Shown: in pieces, positions 18,532-27,424 of the stretch
How positions within the stretch are numbered: position 1 is the stretch's first letter
How the letters are laid out: the number at the start of each line of letters is the position of its first letter
Assembly: GCA_015067795.1 (NCBI GenBank)
Contig: SVLU01000001.1
Span: 55,104-119,103 of the forward strand
Reading direction: 5' to 3'
Source of the DNA: Oscillospiraceae bacterium
Lineage (GTDB): Bacteria; Bacillota; Clostridia; Oscillospirales; Oscillospiraceae
Length of the DNA stretch: 64,000 bases
Program-made: the position numbers and the translations under genes
The notes under the pieces: model-generated
What the model saw: the letters and a program-made list of their open reading frames with translations, nothing else
Told to the model about the DNA's origin: nothing
Database searches by the model: none

Positions 18532-19440
18532 ATGGGCTTTTTTAGTAAGATCAAAGAAGGTCTTAAAAAGACAAAAGAGAAAGTTTCAAAACAGATAAAC
18601 AGCGTTATCGCCACCTTTACAGGTGCAAATGAGGAATTCTTTGAAGAACTTGAAGAAATTCTCATTTTAGCTGACGTTGGCGTTGAGGCTTCCACAAAGG
18701 CGGTAGAGGAGCTACGTGAGGTTGTAAAAAAGAATTATCTGACAACCAGCGAAGAAATCAGAGAAGCTCTTGCAAAGATACTTACAGATATCATCGACTT
18801 TGATGACAGAGAACTGAAGCTGAATACCACACCATCCGTTATTCTTGTTATCGGCGTAAACGGCGTTGGCAAGACCACCACCATCGGCAAGTTGGCAATG
18901 CAGTTCAGAAACGAAGGCAAAAAGGTCCTTCTTTGTGCAGGTGATACATTCAGAGCTGCAGCGGCTGAACAGCTCACCATCTGGGCGGAACGCACAGGTG
19001 CTGATATTGTCCGTCACTCCGAGGGCTCTGACCCGGCGGCTGTCGTATTTGACGGTATTACAGCAGCAAAGTCAAGAGGCTGTGATGTGATTATCTGCGA
19101 TACAGCAGGCAGACTTCACAACAAGTCTAACCTGATGAACGAGCTGAACAAAATCAGCCGTGTTATAGACCGCGAGCTTCCAAATGCAGACAGAGAAACA
19201 CTACTCATTCTTGACGCAACAACAGGTCAGAACGGTCTCATTCAGGCTGAACAGTTCAAGGAATCCGCAGGTATCACCGGCATCGTACTTACAAAGCTTG
19301 ACGGCACAGCCAAGGGCGGTATCATATTTGCGATTGCTGATGAGCTTGGCATCCCTGTAAAGTACGTTGGTGTTGGCGAAAAGGCAGATGACCTTCTGAA
19401 GTTTGAGCCTTCTGAATTCGTGGAGGCACTTTTAAAATGA
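18532..19440 (+). CDS. ftsY: Signal recognition particle receptor FtsY
   Basis: 302 residues: a short N-terminal helix region and the NG GTPase domain. G1 is GVNGVGKTT (108-116), followed by [24 protein letters not shown] and TKLDGTAKGGI. There is no long acidic A domain, as usual in Gram-positive bacteria. FtsY docks ribosome-SRP complexes at the membrane by pairing its GTPase with Ffh, whose gene is also in this window (42951). The stop overlaps the next gene by four bases. Confidence 0.97.
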   Translation: MGFFSKIKEGLKKTKEKVSKQINSVIATFTGANEEFFEELEEILILADVGVEASTKAVEELREVVKKNYLTTSEEIREALAKILTDIIDFDDRELKLNTTPSVILVIGVNGVGKTTTIGKLAMQFRNEGKKVLLCAGDTFRAAAAEQLTIWAERTGADIVRHSEGSDPAAVVFDGITAAKSRGCDVIICDTAGRLHNKSNLMNELNKISRVIDRELPNADRETLLILDATTGQNGLIQAEQFKESAGITGIVLTKLDGTAKGGIIFAIADELGIPVKYVGVGEKADDLLKFEPSEFVEALLK

Positions 19441-20033
19441 GATTTGTATTAGCCAGCAATAATAAGGGAAAGCTTATTGAAATGAAGGCTATTCTTTCCG
19501 AGCAGGGTGTTGAGGTAATATCCCAGAGAGAAGCGGGCTTAAATCTGGAGGTTGAGGAAAACGGCGAAACCTTTGCGGATAATGCCTATATCAAGGCAAA
19601 AGCCGCAAGCGAAGTTTTGGGACTTCCGGCAATTTCCGATGATTCCGGTCTGTGTGTTGAGGCTCTTGGCGGTGCACCGGGAGTTCATACCGCCCGTTAC
19701 GGCGGTGAAGGTCTCAGTGATGAGGACAGATACCTTCTGCTTCTGAAGAACATGGAAAATGCCGAGGACAGAAGAGCGAAGTTTGTAAGTGCCGTTGTAT
19801 GCGTAATGCCAAACGGTGATGTTATCAGTGGCTACGGTGAATGTCACGGTGAAATTCTTTACGCACCAAAGGGTAACGGCGGCTTTGGCTATGACCCGAT
19901 TTTCGGACTTCCCGAAATGGGCGGCAAGTCCATGTCTGAAATTACAGCAGAGGAAAAGAACGCTGTTTCCCACAGAGGAAAGGCGATTGAAAAGTTCCGT
20001 GAGGAGCTTATGAAATATTATTCTGAGATTTAG
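19437..20033 (+). CDS. rdgB: XTP/dITP diphosphatase (RdgB/HAM1 family)
   Basis: 198 residues. It hydrolyses non-canonical purine triphosphates such as dITP and XTP to monophosphates, cleaning the nucleotide pool. It opens LASNNKGKLIEMKAIL and contains DDSGLCVEALGGAPGVHTARYGG, FGYDPIFGLPEMG and AVSHRGKAIEKF, all family motifs. It is coupled to ftsY through an ATGA overlap. A palindromic repeat element fills the gap to yhbY. Confidence 0.95.
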   Translation: MRFVLASNNKGKLIEMKAILSEQGVEVISQREAGLNLEVEENGETFADNAYIKAKAASEVLGLPAISDDSGLCVEALGGAPGVHTARYGGEGLSDEDRYLLLLKNMENAEDRRAKFVSAVVCVMPNGDVISGYGECHGEILYAPKGNGGFGYDPIFGLPEMGGKSMSEITAEEKNAVSHRGKAIEKFREELMKYYSEI

Positions 20034-20077
20034 TTTATAATTATTGTGTCTGTTTAAGTAATTGATGTTGTGTGCTA

Positions 20078-20238
20078 AAAAGGCCCCCCTTGTGTAAAGG
20101 GGGCTGTCACCGAAAGGTGACTGGGGGATTGTTTCATCAGGTATGCGTATTTGCCAAAACTAATTGCGAATATATTACATTATACTGCACAATCCCTCCG
20201 GCTCTTCGAGCCACCTCCCTTTGCACAAGGGAGGCTTT
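20078..20238. repeat. Large palindromic repeat element, family B (MITE-like)
   Basis: Two ~50-bp arms in inverted orientation (20078-20131 and 20190-20238) share the pattern CAATCCC-C-CC-G...CACC-CCCTTT-CACAAGGG-GGC-TT. The left arm itself folds at TGTCACCGAAAGGTGAC; the right arm folds at GGCTCTTCGAGCC. The ~58 bp between the arms are unrelated. It separates rdgB from yhbY. A single related hairpin arm occurs at 36623-36645. Confidence 0.8.
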
Positions 20239-20285
20239 GGTGCGGTACAATTCTTCCTACTAAACAGAACGGAATGGAGAAATAT

Positions 20286-20588
20286 ATGCTGACAGGAAAG
20301 CAGCGTGCCCAGCTCAGGGCAATGGCAAATGCAGTGGACACTATCATAATTATCGGCAAGGGCGGTATTACGGATGCGGTTGTAAATTCCGTTGAGGACG
20401 CTCTCAGGGCTCGTGAGCTTGTTAAGGGCAAGGTGCTGGAAAACTCCCTGCTCACATCAAAAGAAGCTGTAAACGAGCTTGCACGCCTCTGTAAGGCTGA
20501 GCCTGTTCAGGCTATTGGCTCAAAGTTTGTGCTTTATAAGGAAAACAAAGGGATAGACGTTGAAAAAAGAATCAAGCTGGTGAGATAA
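20286..20588 (+). CDS. yhbY: YhbY/CRM-domain RNA-binding protein
   Basis: 100 residues, the normal size of this single-domain family. It opens MLTGKQRAQLRAMAN and has the CRM-domain loop GKGGIT (~24-29), then VKGKVLENS and AIGSKFVLYKEN. The family binds pre-50S ribosomal particles. I start at ATG 20286 with GGAG six bases upstream; the longer frame translates the repeat element. nadD-yqeK begins at the base after the stop. Confidence 0.93.
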   Translation: MLTGKQRAQLRAMANAVDTIIIIGKGGITDAVVNSVEDALRARELVKGKVLENSLLTSKEAVNELARLCKAEPVQAIGSKFVLYKENKGIDVEKRIKLVR

Positions 20589-21755
20589 TTGAGACTTGGA
20601 ATTTACGGCGGTACATTTGACCCTCCGCATATGGGGCATTTTACTGCACTTGAAACTGCAATTGAACAGCTAAAACTTGATAAGGTACTTGTAATTCCAA
20701 CCTATACACCTCCCCATAAGGAGCAGGCTTCAAATACTGCCTCCTGTGAGGACAGGCTCATGATGACTGAGCTTTGCTTCGGTGAGCTTGATAATGTTGA
20801 GATTTGGGATGGCGAGATGCAGCGGGGCGGAAAGAGCTATACCATTGATACCGTGCGTCAGATAAAAGGGGAGTACCCCGATTGTGAGATAGTTCTTATG
20901 ATGGGTACTGATATGTATGTTTCCCTTGAAACATGGCGTGAGTATCAGGAGCTTCTTAAGCTTGTCACATGCGGTGTGTTCACGAGAAATGAGGGTGAAT
21001 ATTCTTTCGTTGAGGACCAGAAGATGTTCCTTGAAGCCCTTTACGGTGCAAAGACCGAAACGGTGAGAAATCATCCTGTGGAGATATCCTCCACACAGCT
21101 TCGTGAAATGCTGTGCAAAAGACAGGGCAGACAGTACCTTAAGGAATCGGTCTATGCCTATATCATCAGCAAGGGTCTGTTTGGTGCAAAGCCGGACTTC
21201 GACTGGATGCGTTGTAAGGCCTACGATATGCTGAACGAGCGTCGTATACGTCATGTTGCAGGCTGTGAGGCTGAGGCCGTGAGCCTTGCCAATCGCTGGG
21301 GGTGTGACGTTGAGCTTGCCCGGGAAGCGGCCATTCTTCACGATATAACCAAGAAACTTACTTTGACAGAGCAGTTGAACTTGTGCGATGAATATGGTAT
21401 CATAATTGATGATATTGAGCGCAGAGAGGAAAAGCTTCTGCACTCCAAAACAGGTGCATACATAGCGAAAGAAAGATTTAATGTAAGTGATGAAGTCTTT
21501 AACGCTATTTTCTGGCACACCACAGGTAAGGAGGATATGTCCCTGCTTGAAAAGGTGATATATCTTGCCGACTATGTTGAGCCCGGCAGAGATTTTGACG
21601 GTGTTCTGCCCCTCAGGGCGATGTGCTATGTGGATATAGATGCAGCACTTTGCATGGGTTTTGAAATGAGTATTGAGGATATGCGTGAGCATGGTATCGA
21701 GCCTCACGGGAGAACTGCAAAGGCGCTTGAATGGTTAAAAAACACCGATAGATAA
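20589..21755 (+). CDS. nadD: Fused nicotinate-nucleotide adenylyltransferase NadD and YqeK HD hydrolase
   Basis: 388 residues with two domains. Residues 1-~195 are NadD: GIYGGTFDPPHMGH at the start, then MGTDMYVSLETWR and the HPVEISSTQLRE end motif. NadD adenylates nicotinate mononucleotide in NAD synthesis. Residues ~205-388 are a YqeK-type HD-domain hydrolase (RIRHVAGCEAEAV, AAILHDITKKL, HSKTGAYIAKERF, FWHTTGKEDMSLLEKVIYLADYVEPGRDF); the YqeK family splits diadenosine tetraphosphate. In Bacillus these are separate adjacent genes, so this is a fusion. The start is TTG immediately after the yhbY stop, with GGTGAG upstream. Confidence 0.93.
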   Translation: MRLGIYGGTFDPPHMGHFTALETAIEQLKLDKVLVIPTYTPPHKEQASNTASCEDRLMMTELCFGELDNVEIWDGEMQRGGKSYTIDTVRQIKGEYPDCEIVLMMGTDMYVSLETWREYQELLKLVTCGVFTRNEGEYSFVEDQKMFLEALYGAKTETVRNHPVEISSTQLREMLCKRQGRQYLKESVYAYIISKGLFGAKPDFDWMRCKAYDMLNERRIRHVAGCEAEAVSLANRWGCDVELAREAAILHDITKKLTLTEQLNLCDEYGIIIDDIERREEKLLHSKTGAYIAKERFNVSDEVFNAIFWHTTGKEDMSLLEKVIYLADYVEPGRDFDGVLPLRAMCYVDIDAALCMGFEMSIEDMREHGIEPHGRTAKALEWLKNTDR

Positions 21756-21765
21756 GGAGATAACG

Positions 21766-22125
21766 ATGATTACACCAAAAGAAATGGCTGAGCTTGCAGT
21801 AAAAGCATTGGACAGCAAAAAGGCACAGGATATTAAGCTCCTTCAGACAACTGATATCACTGTTCTGGCTGATTACTTCATTATCTGTACTGCAACATCA
21901 ACAGCACAGATCAAGACCCTGTGTGACGAGGTGGACAAGGTCCTTACAGAACAGGGCGAACCTTCAAGAAGAGTTGAGGGTTACAGAAACGGCGGTTGGG
22001 TACTTATTGACTTCGGCTGTCTTATCGTTCATGTTTTCCTTCAGGAAATCAGAGAATTTTACAATTTGGAACATCTTTGGGGCGACGCTCCTGAAATAGA
22101 TATCAGCAGTCTTATTACTGAATAG
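21766..22125 (+). CDS. rsfS: Ribosomal silencing factor RsfS
   Basis: 119 residues. RsfS binds ribosomal protein L14 and blocks joining of the subunits when nutrients run out. It carries the family core LLQTTDITVLADYFIICTATS (in parts) and GWVLIDFGCLIVHVFLQEIREFYNLEHLWGDAP in its C-terminal half. It sits 10 bases after nadD-yqeK, the conserved nadD-yqeK-rsfS order, and 14 bases before leuS. Confidence 0.96.
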   Translation: MITPKEMAELAVKALDSKKAQDIKLLQTTDITVLADYFIICTATSTAQIKTLCDEVDKVLTEQGEPSRRVEGYRNGGWVLIDFGCLIVHVFLQEIREFYNLEHLWGDAPEIDISSLITE

Positions 22126-22139
22126 AGAAGGGTTAGAAG

Positions 22140-24557
22140 ATGAAATACGAATTTTCAAAAATCGAAAAGAAGTGGCAGCAGAAGTGGGAAGAGTCTAAGG
22201 TTTATGCCGCTGAAACAAACTCCGATAAGCCAAAGTTTTACGGTCTGATCGAGTTCCCATATCCATCCGGCGACGGTCTCCATGTTGGTCATCCAAGACC
22301 ATACACAGCTATGGACATCGTTTCCCGTAAAAAGAAGATGGAAGGCATGAATGTTCTGTTCCCGATCGGCTTTGACGCTTTCGGTCTGCCAACAGAAAAC
22401 TATGCTATCAAGAACCATATGCATCCACGTGATGTTACCATCAGAAACATTGCTCGTTTTACAAGCCAGCTTAAGATGCTTGGTTACAGCTTTGACTGGG
22501 ACAGAGTAGTTGACACATCCGATCCTGAGTATTATAAGTGGACTCAGTGGATCTTCCTGCAGATGTTCAAGCATGGTCTTGCTTACAAGTCCGGTATGCC
22601 TGTTAACTGGTGTACATCCTGTAAGATCGTTCTTGCCAACGAAGAGGTTGTCGGCGGCGTATGTGAACGCTGCGGCGGCGAAGTAATCAAGAAGGAAAAG
22701 AGCCAGTGGATGCTGGGTATCACAAAGTATGCTCAGAGACTTCTTGACGACCTTGATGATCTGGACTTTATCGAAAGAGTTAAGACTCAGCAGAGAAACT
22801 GGATCGGTCGTTCCACAGGTGCGGAAGTTGACTTCGGTACAACAGCAGGCGATACTCTTACCGTTTTCACCACAAGATGCGATACTCTCTTCGGCGCTAC
22901 CTATATGGTAATCGCTCCTGAGCATGAGGTTATCGAATCCTGGAAGGATAAGCTTACAAATCTTGATGCTGTTCGTGCATATCAGGCAGCGGCAGCAAAG
23001 AAGTCTGACTTTGAAAGAACAGAGCTTGCTAAGGACAAGACCGGCGTTATGCTGGAAGGCGTAAAGGCTATCAACCCTGTAAACGGTACGGAAATCCCAA
23101 TCTTCATTTCCGACTACGTTCTTGCTACTTACGGTACAGGTGCTATCATGGCAGTTCCGGGTCATGATACCCGTGACTGGGAATTCGCTAAGGAATTCGG
23201 TCTTCCAATCATTGAAGTCGTAGCAGGCGGCAATGTGGAAAAGGAAGCATATACAGATTGTGATACAGGCATCATGGTAAATTCCGGTTTCCTGGATGGT
23301 CTTTCTGTTGAAGAAGCTATTCCAAGAATGATCCAGTGGCTCACTGAAAAGGGCATTGGCCATGAAAAGGTAAACTACAAGCTGAGAGACTGGGTATTCT
23401 CCCGTCAGCGTTACTGGGGTGAACCTATTCCAATCATCAACTGCCCTAAGTGCGGTTGGGTTCCAATGGACGAAAAGGATCTGCCTCTCACACTTCCTGA
23501 TGTAGAATCCTACGAGCCAACCGATAACGGTGAATCTCCTCTTGCTCATATGCGTGACTGGGTTGAATGTACTTGTCCAAAGTGCGGCGGCCCTGCTGAA
23601 CACGAAACAGATACAATGCCAAACTGGGCAGGTTCCAGCTGGTACTTCCTCCGCTATGCAGATGCTCACAACAAGGAAGCTCTTGCATCCAAGGAAGCTC
23701 TTGATTACTGGACTCCTATTGACTGGTACAACGGCGGTATGGAACATACTACACTCCATCTCCTGTACTCCAGATTCTGGCACAAGTTCCTCTATGACAT
23801 CGGCGTAGTTCCAACCAAGGAACCTTACATGAAGCGTACAAGCCATGGCATGATCCTTGGCGAAGGCGGCGAAAAGATGTCCAAGTCCAGAGGCAACGTT
23901 ATCAACCCTAACGAGATCGTTGATGCTTACGGTGCTGATACTCTCCGTCTGTACATCATGTTCATCGGTGACTTTGAAAAGGCTGCTCCATGGTCCAATA
24001 CCGCCGTTAAGGGCTGCAAGAGATTCCTTGACAGAGTTTGGAATTTAGCTGAAAACAAGATCGACGGAGATGACAGCTATTCCGCAGCTCATGAGGCTCT
24101 TGTACATCGTACCATCAAGAAGGTCGGCGAAGATATTGAAAACATGAAGTTCAATACCGCAATCGCTGCTCTCATGGCTATGGTAAACGAATACTATGAC
24201 AAGAAGCCTTCCAGAGGCGATATCAAGGCTCTTCTCACACTCCTTTCTCCATTTGCTCCTCACATCGTTGAAGAGCTGTGGGAGATCCAGGGCTTCGGCG
24301 GCTTCTCCGTTTTAGCTCAGTGGCCATCCTACGATGAAGCAAAGATGGTAGACAAGGAAAAGGAAATCGCTGTTCAGGTAAACGGCAAGATGAAGACAAC
24401 GGTTATCGTTCCTATGGATGCTGATGATGATACAGTTTATAACATAGTTTGTGAAAACTATAAGATCCAGAAGGCAATGGAAGGTATGCAGGTCGTAAGA
24501 AAGATCTTCGTTAAGAATAAGCTTGTTAACCTGATCCTTAAGCCTGAAAATAAATAA
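22140..24557 (+). CDS. leuS: Leucyl-tRNA synthetase
   Basis: 805 residues, bacterial type. The class I HIGH motif is HVGH within [10 protein letters not shown] (~43). A zinc-type Cys cluster CTSC...CERCGG is near 155-180. The editing domain (CP1) lies at ~220-420 with the threonine-rich [15 protein letters not shown]. The second signature KMSKSRGN is near 577. A C-terminal anticodon-binding region follows. It charges tRNA-Leu and hydrolyses mischarged products. It is likely the last gene of the yhbY-nadD-rsfS-leuS unit and is followed by a terminator. No T-box leader is visible. Confidence 0.97.
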   Translation: MKYEFSKIEKKWQQKWEESKVYAAETNSDKPKFYGLIEFPYPSGDGLHVGHPRPYTAMDIVSRKKKMEGMNVLFPIGFDAFGLPTENYAIKNHMHPRDVTIRNIARFTSQLKMLGYSFDWDRVVDTSDPEYYKWTQWIFLQMFKHGLAYKSGMPVNWCTSCKIVLANEEVVGGVCERCGGEVIKKEKSQWMLGITKYAQRLLDDLDDLDFIERVKTQQRNWIGRSTGAEVDFGTTAGDTLTVFTTRCDTLFGATYMVIAPEHEVIESWKDKLTNLDAVRAYQAAAAKKSDFERTELAKDKTGVMLEGVKAINPVNGTEIPIFISDYVLATYGTGAIMAVPGHDTRDWEFAKEFGLPIIEVVAGGNVEKEAYTDCDTGIMVNSGFLDGLSVEEAIPRMIQWLTEKGIGHEKVNYKLRDWVFSRQRYWGEPIPIINCPKCGWVPMDEKDLPLTLPDVESYEPTDNGESPLAHMRDWVECTCPKCGGPAEHETDTMPNWAGSSWYFLRYADAHNKEALASKEALDYWTPIDWYNGGMEHTTLHLLYSRFWHKFLYDIGVVPTKEPYMKRTSHGMILGEGGEKMSKSRGNVINPNEIVDAYGADTLRLYIMFIGDFEKAAPWSNTAVKGCKRFLDRVWNLAENKIDGDDSYSAAHEALVHRTIKKVGEDIENMKFNTAIAALMAMVNEYYDKKPSRGDIKALLTLLSPFAPHIVEELWEIQGFGGFSVLAQWPSYDEAKMVDKEKEIAVQVNGKMKTTVIVPMDADDDTVYNIVCENYKIQKAMEGMQVVRKIFVKNKLVNLILKPENK

Positions 24558-24569
24558 ATGATTTTGATG

Positions 24570-24602
24570 CTGAGATGGGGGAAACTCCATCTCAGTTTTT
24601 TG
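24570..24602 (+). terminator. Intrinsic terminator after leuS
   Basis: Stem CTGAGATGG (24570-24578) / CCATCTCAG (24587-24595) followed by TTTTTTG. Confidence 0.9.
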
Positions 24603-24612
24603 TGATTTCTTT

Positions 24613-24690
24613 TGCAGGGTTCGGCCGTTACAGACGAACCGCTGCTTTTGAAAATATTTGTTCGGTTCGTCGCAAAGCGCCGAACCCTAC
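24613..24690. repeat. Palindromic repeat, family C, copy 1
   Basis: Inverted arms: GCAGGGTTCGGCCG...CGAACCG on the left and CGGTTCGTCGCAAAGCGCCGAACCCTAC (in parts) on the right, about 30 bp apart. The right arm recurs almost unchanged at 27002-27029 after trpS. Confidence 0.7.
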
Positions 24691-24727
24691 TTGGTACTGG
24701 AAAATTAAAAAAACTTTGCATAAATAT

Positions 24728-24756
24728 TTGCAAATACACGGTTATAGTGTTAAAAT
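24728..24756 (+). promoter_or_regulatory. Candidate sigma-A promoter for the aminotransferase
   Basis: TTGCAA (24728-24733), 17-base spacer, TAAAAT (24751-24756), about 30 bases before the ATG. The -35 is one base off TTGACA in its core and the -10 one base off TATAAT. Confidence 0.6.
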
Positions 24757-24793
24757 AACTGTATCTGAATTTTCCTGAAATGGAGGATATAAT

Positions 24794-25981
24794 ATGATTT
24801 CCGAAATGATGAAAGGTCTTGCCGGTAAGAATTCTGCTATCAGAGCCATGTTTGAGGAGGGCAACCGCCTTGCGGCCATCTACGGCAGAGAAAACGTATA
24901 CGATTTCAGCCTTGGCAATCCTAACTTTCCCGCACCTGAAGCTGTAAAGGAAGTTGCCATTGACATCCTCAATAACGAGGATACGCTCTATCTCCACGGC
25001 TATATGTCCAATGCAGGGTATCCTGACGTACGTAAGGCTATTGCAGACTCCCTCAATGAGAGATTTGAAACCAAGTTCACTGAAAATAACATCATTATGA
25101 CTGTTGGTGCGGCAGGCGGTCTGAACGTTATTCTTAAGACTGTACTGAACCCGGGTGATGAGGTTCTCACATTTGCACCATACTTTGTTGAGTACGGTAA
25201 TTATGTTCTGAACTACGGTGGTGTAATCAAGGCTGTTGCTCCTGATACAGCTACCTTCCAGCCAAACCTGACTGCTTTTGAAGAGATGATAAATCCCAAC
25301 ACAAAGGCAGTTATCATAAACTCTCCAAACAATCCAACAGGTGTTGTTTACTCCCATGAAACTCTCACAAAGATCGGTGAGATCATGAGTGCTAAGGAAA
25401 AGGAATACGGTCATGAGATTTACCTCATTTCCGATGAGCCTTACAGAGAGTTGGCTTATGATGGCGTTGACGTTCCATACGTTACAAAGTATTATAACGA
25501 CGCTTTTGTGGCTTATTCCTGGTCCAAATCCCTGTCTCTCCCGGGTGAACGTATCGGCTATGTTGTAATTCCTTCTGAAATGGCAGACTTCACTATTACA
25601 TTTGAAGCAGCAAGCATTGCTAACCGTGTTCTCGGCTTCGTTAACGCTCCTTCTCTCCAGCAGAGAATAGTTGCACGCTGCCTCAATGAGAATACAGACC
25701 TCTCCGGTTATGACGATAACAGAAAGACCCTTTACGAAGGTCTTACAGCTCATGGCTTTGAATGTGTTTTCCCACAGGGTGCTTTCTATCTCTGGATGAA
25801 GACCCCTGTAAGTGATAAGGAGTTCTCCGAGGCGGCTAAGGAATTTAATATCCTTGTAGTACCCGGCACTTCCTTTGCCTGTCCGGGCTATGTGCGTATC
25901 GCGTACTGTGTAGCCAAGGAAACTATCGTTAATTCTATGGCAGGCTTTGGCAAGCTTGCTGAAAAATATGGTTTAAAATAA
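24794..25981 (+). CDS. PLP-dependent aminotransferase, class I/II (aspartate aminotransferase-like)
   Basis: 395 residues, fold type I. The cofactor lysine is K245 in SWSKSLSLPGERIGYVV. NSPNNPTGVVY contains the substrate/PLP contact Asn, and LISDEPYRELAYDG holds the PLP-ring Asp. Substrate choice cannot be decided from sequence; aspartate, alanine or aromatic keto acids are all possible. GGAGG precedes the ATG. trpS follows after 12 bases, so aminotransferase and trpS may be one transcript. Confidence 0.88.
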   Translation: MISEMMKGLAGKNSAIRAMFEEGNRLAAIYGRENVYDFSLGNPNFPAPEAVKEVAIDILNNEDTLYLHGYMSNAGYPDVRKAIADSLNERFETKFTENNIIMTVGAAGGLNVILKTVLNPGDEVLTFAPYFVEYGNYVLNYGGVIKAVAPDTATFQPNLTAFEEMINPNTKAVIINSPNNPTGVVYSHETLTKIGEIMSAKEKEYGHEIYLISDEPYRELAYDGVDVPYVTKYYNDAFVAYSWSKSLSLPGERIGYVVIPSEMADFTITFEAASIANRVLGFVNAPSLQQRIVARCLNENTDLSGYDDNRKTLYEGLTAHGFECVFPQGAFYLWMKTPVSDKEFSEAAKEFNILVVPGTSFACPGYVRIAYCVAKETIVNSMAGFGKLAEKYGLK

Positions 25982-25993
25982 GGTGAAAGAATA

Positions 25994-26992
25994 ATGGACG
26001 AAAGAAAAACAATATTAAGCGGAATTCAGCCATCAGGTGACCTTACTCTCGGCTCCTATATGGGTGCTATGAAGAATTGGGTCGAGCTGTGCAACGACTA
26101 CAACTGCTTCTACTGTATCGTTGATATGCATGCTATCACGGTTCGTCAGAACCCTGCTGAGCTTCGTAAGCGTACTCTTGCTCAGCTTGCTCAGTATATC
26201 GCAAGCGGTCTTGACCCTGAAAAGAACACAATCTTTATTCAGAGCCATGTATCCGCTCATGCTGAATTGAACTGGGTTCTTGCCTGTTATACAATGTTCG
26301 GTGAACTGTCCAGAATGACCCAGTTCAAGGACAAGTCCGCTAAGAATGCAGATAACATCAATGCAGGTCTCTTTACATATCCGGCACTCATGGCTGCTGA
26401 TATTCTTCTGTATCAGGCTGACCTTGTTCCGGTAGGTATCGACCAGAAGCAGCACGTTGAGCTGACAAGAGACATTGCAAACCGTTTTAACGGTGTTTAC
26501 GGTGATGTTTTCACAGTGCCCGAACCATTTATCCCAAAGGTCGGTGCAAAGATCATGAGCCTTACAACTCCTGAGAACAAGATGTCCAAGTCCGATAAGG
26601 ACCCGGGTGGCTGCATCTACCTTATGCAGAAGCCGGAAGAGATCATGCGTTCCTTCAAGCGTGCCGTTACAGACTCTGAAACCTGCGTAAAATATGATCC
26701 CGATAATAAGAAGGGCATTTCCAATTTGATGACAATTTACTCTCTTGCAGCAGGTAAGACCTATGAGGAAATTGAAAATGAATTCGTCGGCAAGGGCTAC
26801 GGTGATTTCAAGGTCGCTGTTGGCGAAGCTGTTGTTGAAATGCTCAGACCAATCAGAGAAGAAGCTGAAAGACTTCTCAAGGATAAGGCTTATCTGGAAA
26901 AGGTTTACCGTGATGGTGCGGCTCGTGCTTCCTACGTTGCAAACAAGACCCTCCGTAAGGTATATAAGAAGGTCGGCTTCGTTCAGAAGTAA
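25994..26992 (+). CDS. trpS: Tryptophanyl-tRNA synthetase
   Basis: 332 residues, class I. The first signature is PSGDLTLGSYMGAMKNW (~11-27) and the second KMSKSDKDPGG begins near residue 195. DLVPVGIDQKQHVELTRDIA is the tryptophan/ATP pocket block. It charges tRNA-Trp. It follows the aminotransferase with a short gap and an AGGTGAAAG ribosome site. No T-box antiterminator sequence lies upstream, so tryptophan-dependent control is not apparent here. Confidence 0.97.
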   Translation: MDERKTILSGIQPSGDLTLGSYMGAMKNWVELCNDYNCFYCIVDMHAITVRQNPAELRKRTLAQLAQYIASGLDPEKNTIFIQSHVSAHAELNWVLACYTMFGELSRMTQFKDKSAKNADNINAGLFTYPALMAADILLYQADLVPVGIDQKQHVELTRDIANRFNGVYGDVFTVPEPFIPKVGAKIMSLTTPENKMSKSDKDPGGCIYLMQKPEEIMRSFKRAVTDSETCVKYDPDNKKGISNLMTIYSLAAGKTYEEIENEFVGKGYGDFKVAVGEAVVEMLRPIREEAERLLKDKAYLEKVYRDGAARASYVANKTLRKVYKKVGFVQK

Positions 26993-27001
26993 AATAAAAA
27001 A

Positions 27002-27090
27002 CGGTTCGTCGCAAGTGCTGAACCCTACAATCAATGGTTAAATATGTTCCTGATGCTGTTTGTAGGGAACGGCCGTTTCGGACGTTCCGA
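27002..27090. repeat. Palindromic repeat, family C, copy 2 (rearranged)
   Basis: Contains the family C right arm CGGTTCGTCGCAAG...GAACCCTACA (27002-27030) and, after a 30-bp gap, a left-type arm TGTAGGGAACGGCCG...ACGTTCCG (27060-27090) that folds on itself. The arm order is outward rather than inward compared with copy 1. Confidence 0.65.
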
Positions 27091-27114
27091 TAGTATGCAT
27101 TTCCATATTATTGT

Positions 27115-27158
27115 TAAAAAGGGTCTGCCTCAAAGCTGAAGGTTTTGAGACAGACCTT
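27115..27158 (-). terminator. Terminator for the three small minus-strand genes
   Basis: Read on the minus strand, GGTCTGTCTCAAAA pairs with TTTGAGGCAGACC (one mismatch) and is followed by CTTTTTAAC. On the plus strand it may also help to stop trpS transcription. Confidence 0.8.
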
Positions 27159-27169
27159 GAAATTTGGCT

Positions 27170-27424
27170 TTATTTTTGAAAGAAAGACATAGCCATCACG
27201 ATCAGCATTATCAAAAATTCTTCATCCCTGCTGTCTAAGTATAGCAGCAGAAGAAGCAGAATGAGAATGACATCCCCCATATCAATACCTTCCGGAAGTA
27301 ACGACAGAAGCTGTTCAACAGGGGAGAAGCCTCCCTTACCTGAATTCGGGTTATTCTTATTAAAGTCAGGAACAGGATAAAATTTGACATCAGTTCTGCA
27401 ATACCTTTTATAAATCCTGATCAC
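27170..27424 (-). CDS. Small protein of unknown function with a leucine/isoleucine-rich segment
   Basis: Up to 84 residues. The N-terminal half is basic and polar; around residue 47 it turns to DMGDVILILLLLLLYLDSRDEE, then a second hydrophobic stretch ends SFFQK. This looks like two short membrane-associated helices separated by an acidic turn. It is the last of three small minus-strand genes and overlaps its neighbour by 17 bases. The start is uncertain: GTG 27424 abuts the GGGAGG, and the well-spaced codon is ATT at 27415. I know no function; Leu-rich mini-proteins of this style occur in spore-formers, but that link is only a guess. Confidence 0.6.
   Translation of the reverse strand: MIRIYKRYCRTDVKFYPVPDFNKNNPNSGKGGFSPVEQLLSLLPEGIDMGDVILILLLLLLYLDSRDEEFLIMLIVMAMSFFQK

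Noticed and set aside
20072..20285. Short frames and a longer YhbY start across the repeat before yhbY
   Set aside because: They only read the family B palindrome. ATG 20286 has a proper ribosome site and gives a normal-length YhbY.
22155..23846. 563-residue frame on the minus strand
   Set aside because: It is the mirror of leuS, caused by biased codon use; composition is Cys/His/Phe-rich and not protein-like.
24558..24793. T-box or amino-acid riboswitch before the aminotransferase-trpS unit, and likewise before lysS and leuS
   Set aside because: No TGG-N-ACC type T-box sequence or specifier-loop structure could be found; the gap holds a terminator, a repeat and a promoter.
24458..25753. 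431-residue minus-strand frame
   Set aside because: Shadow of the aminotransferase gene and the end of leuS; no start signal and no recognisable domain.
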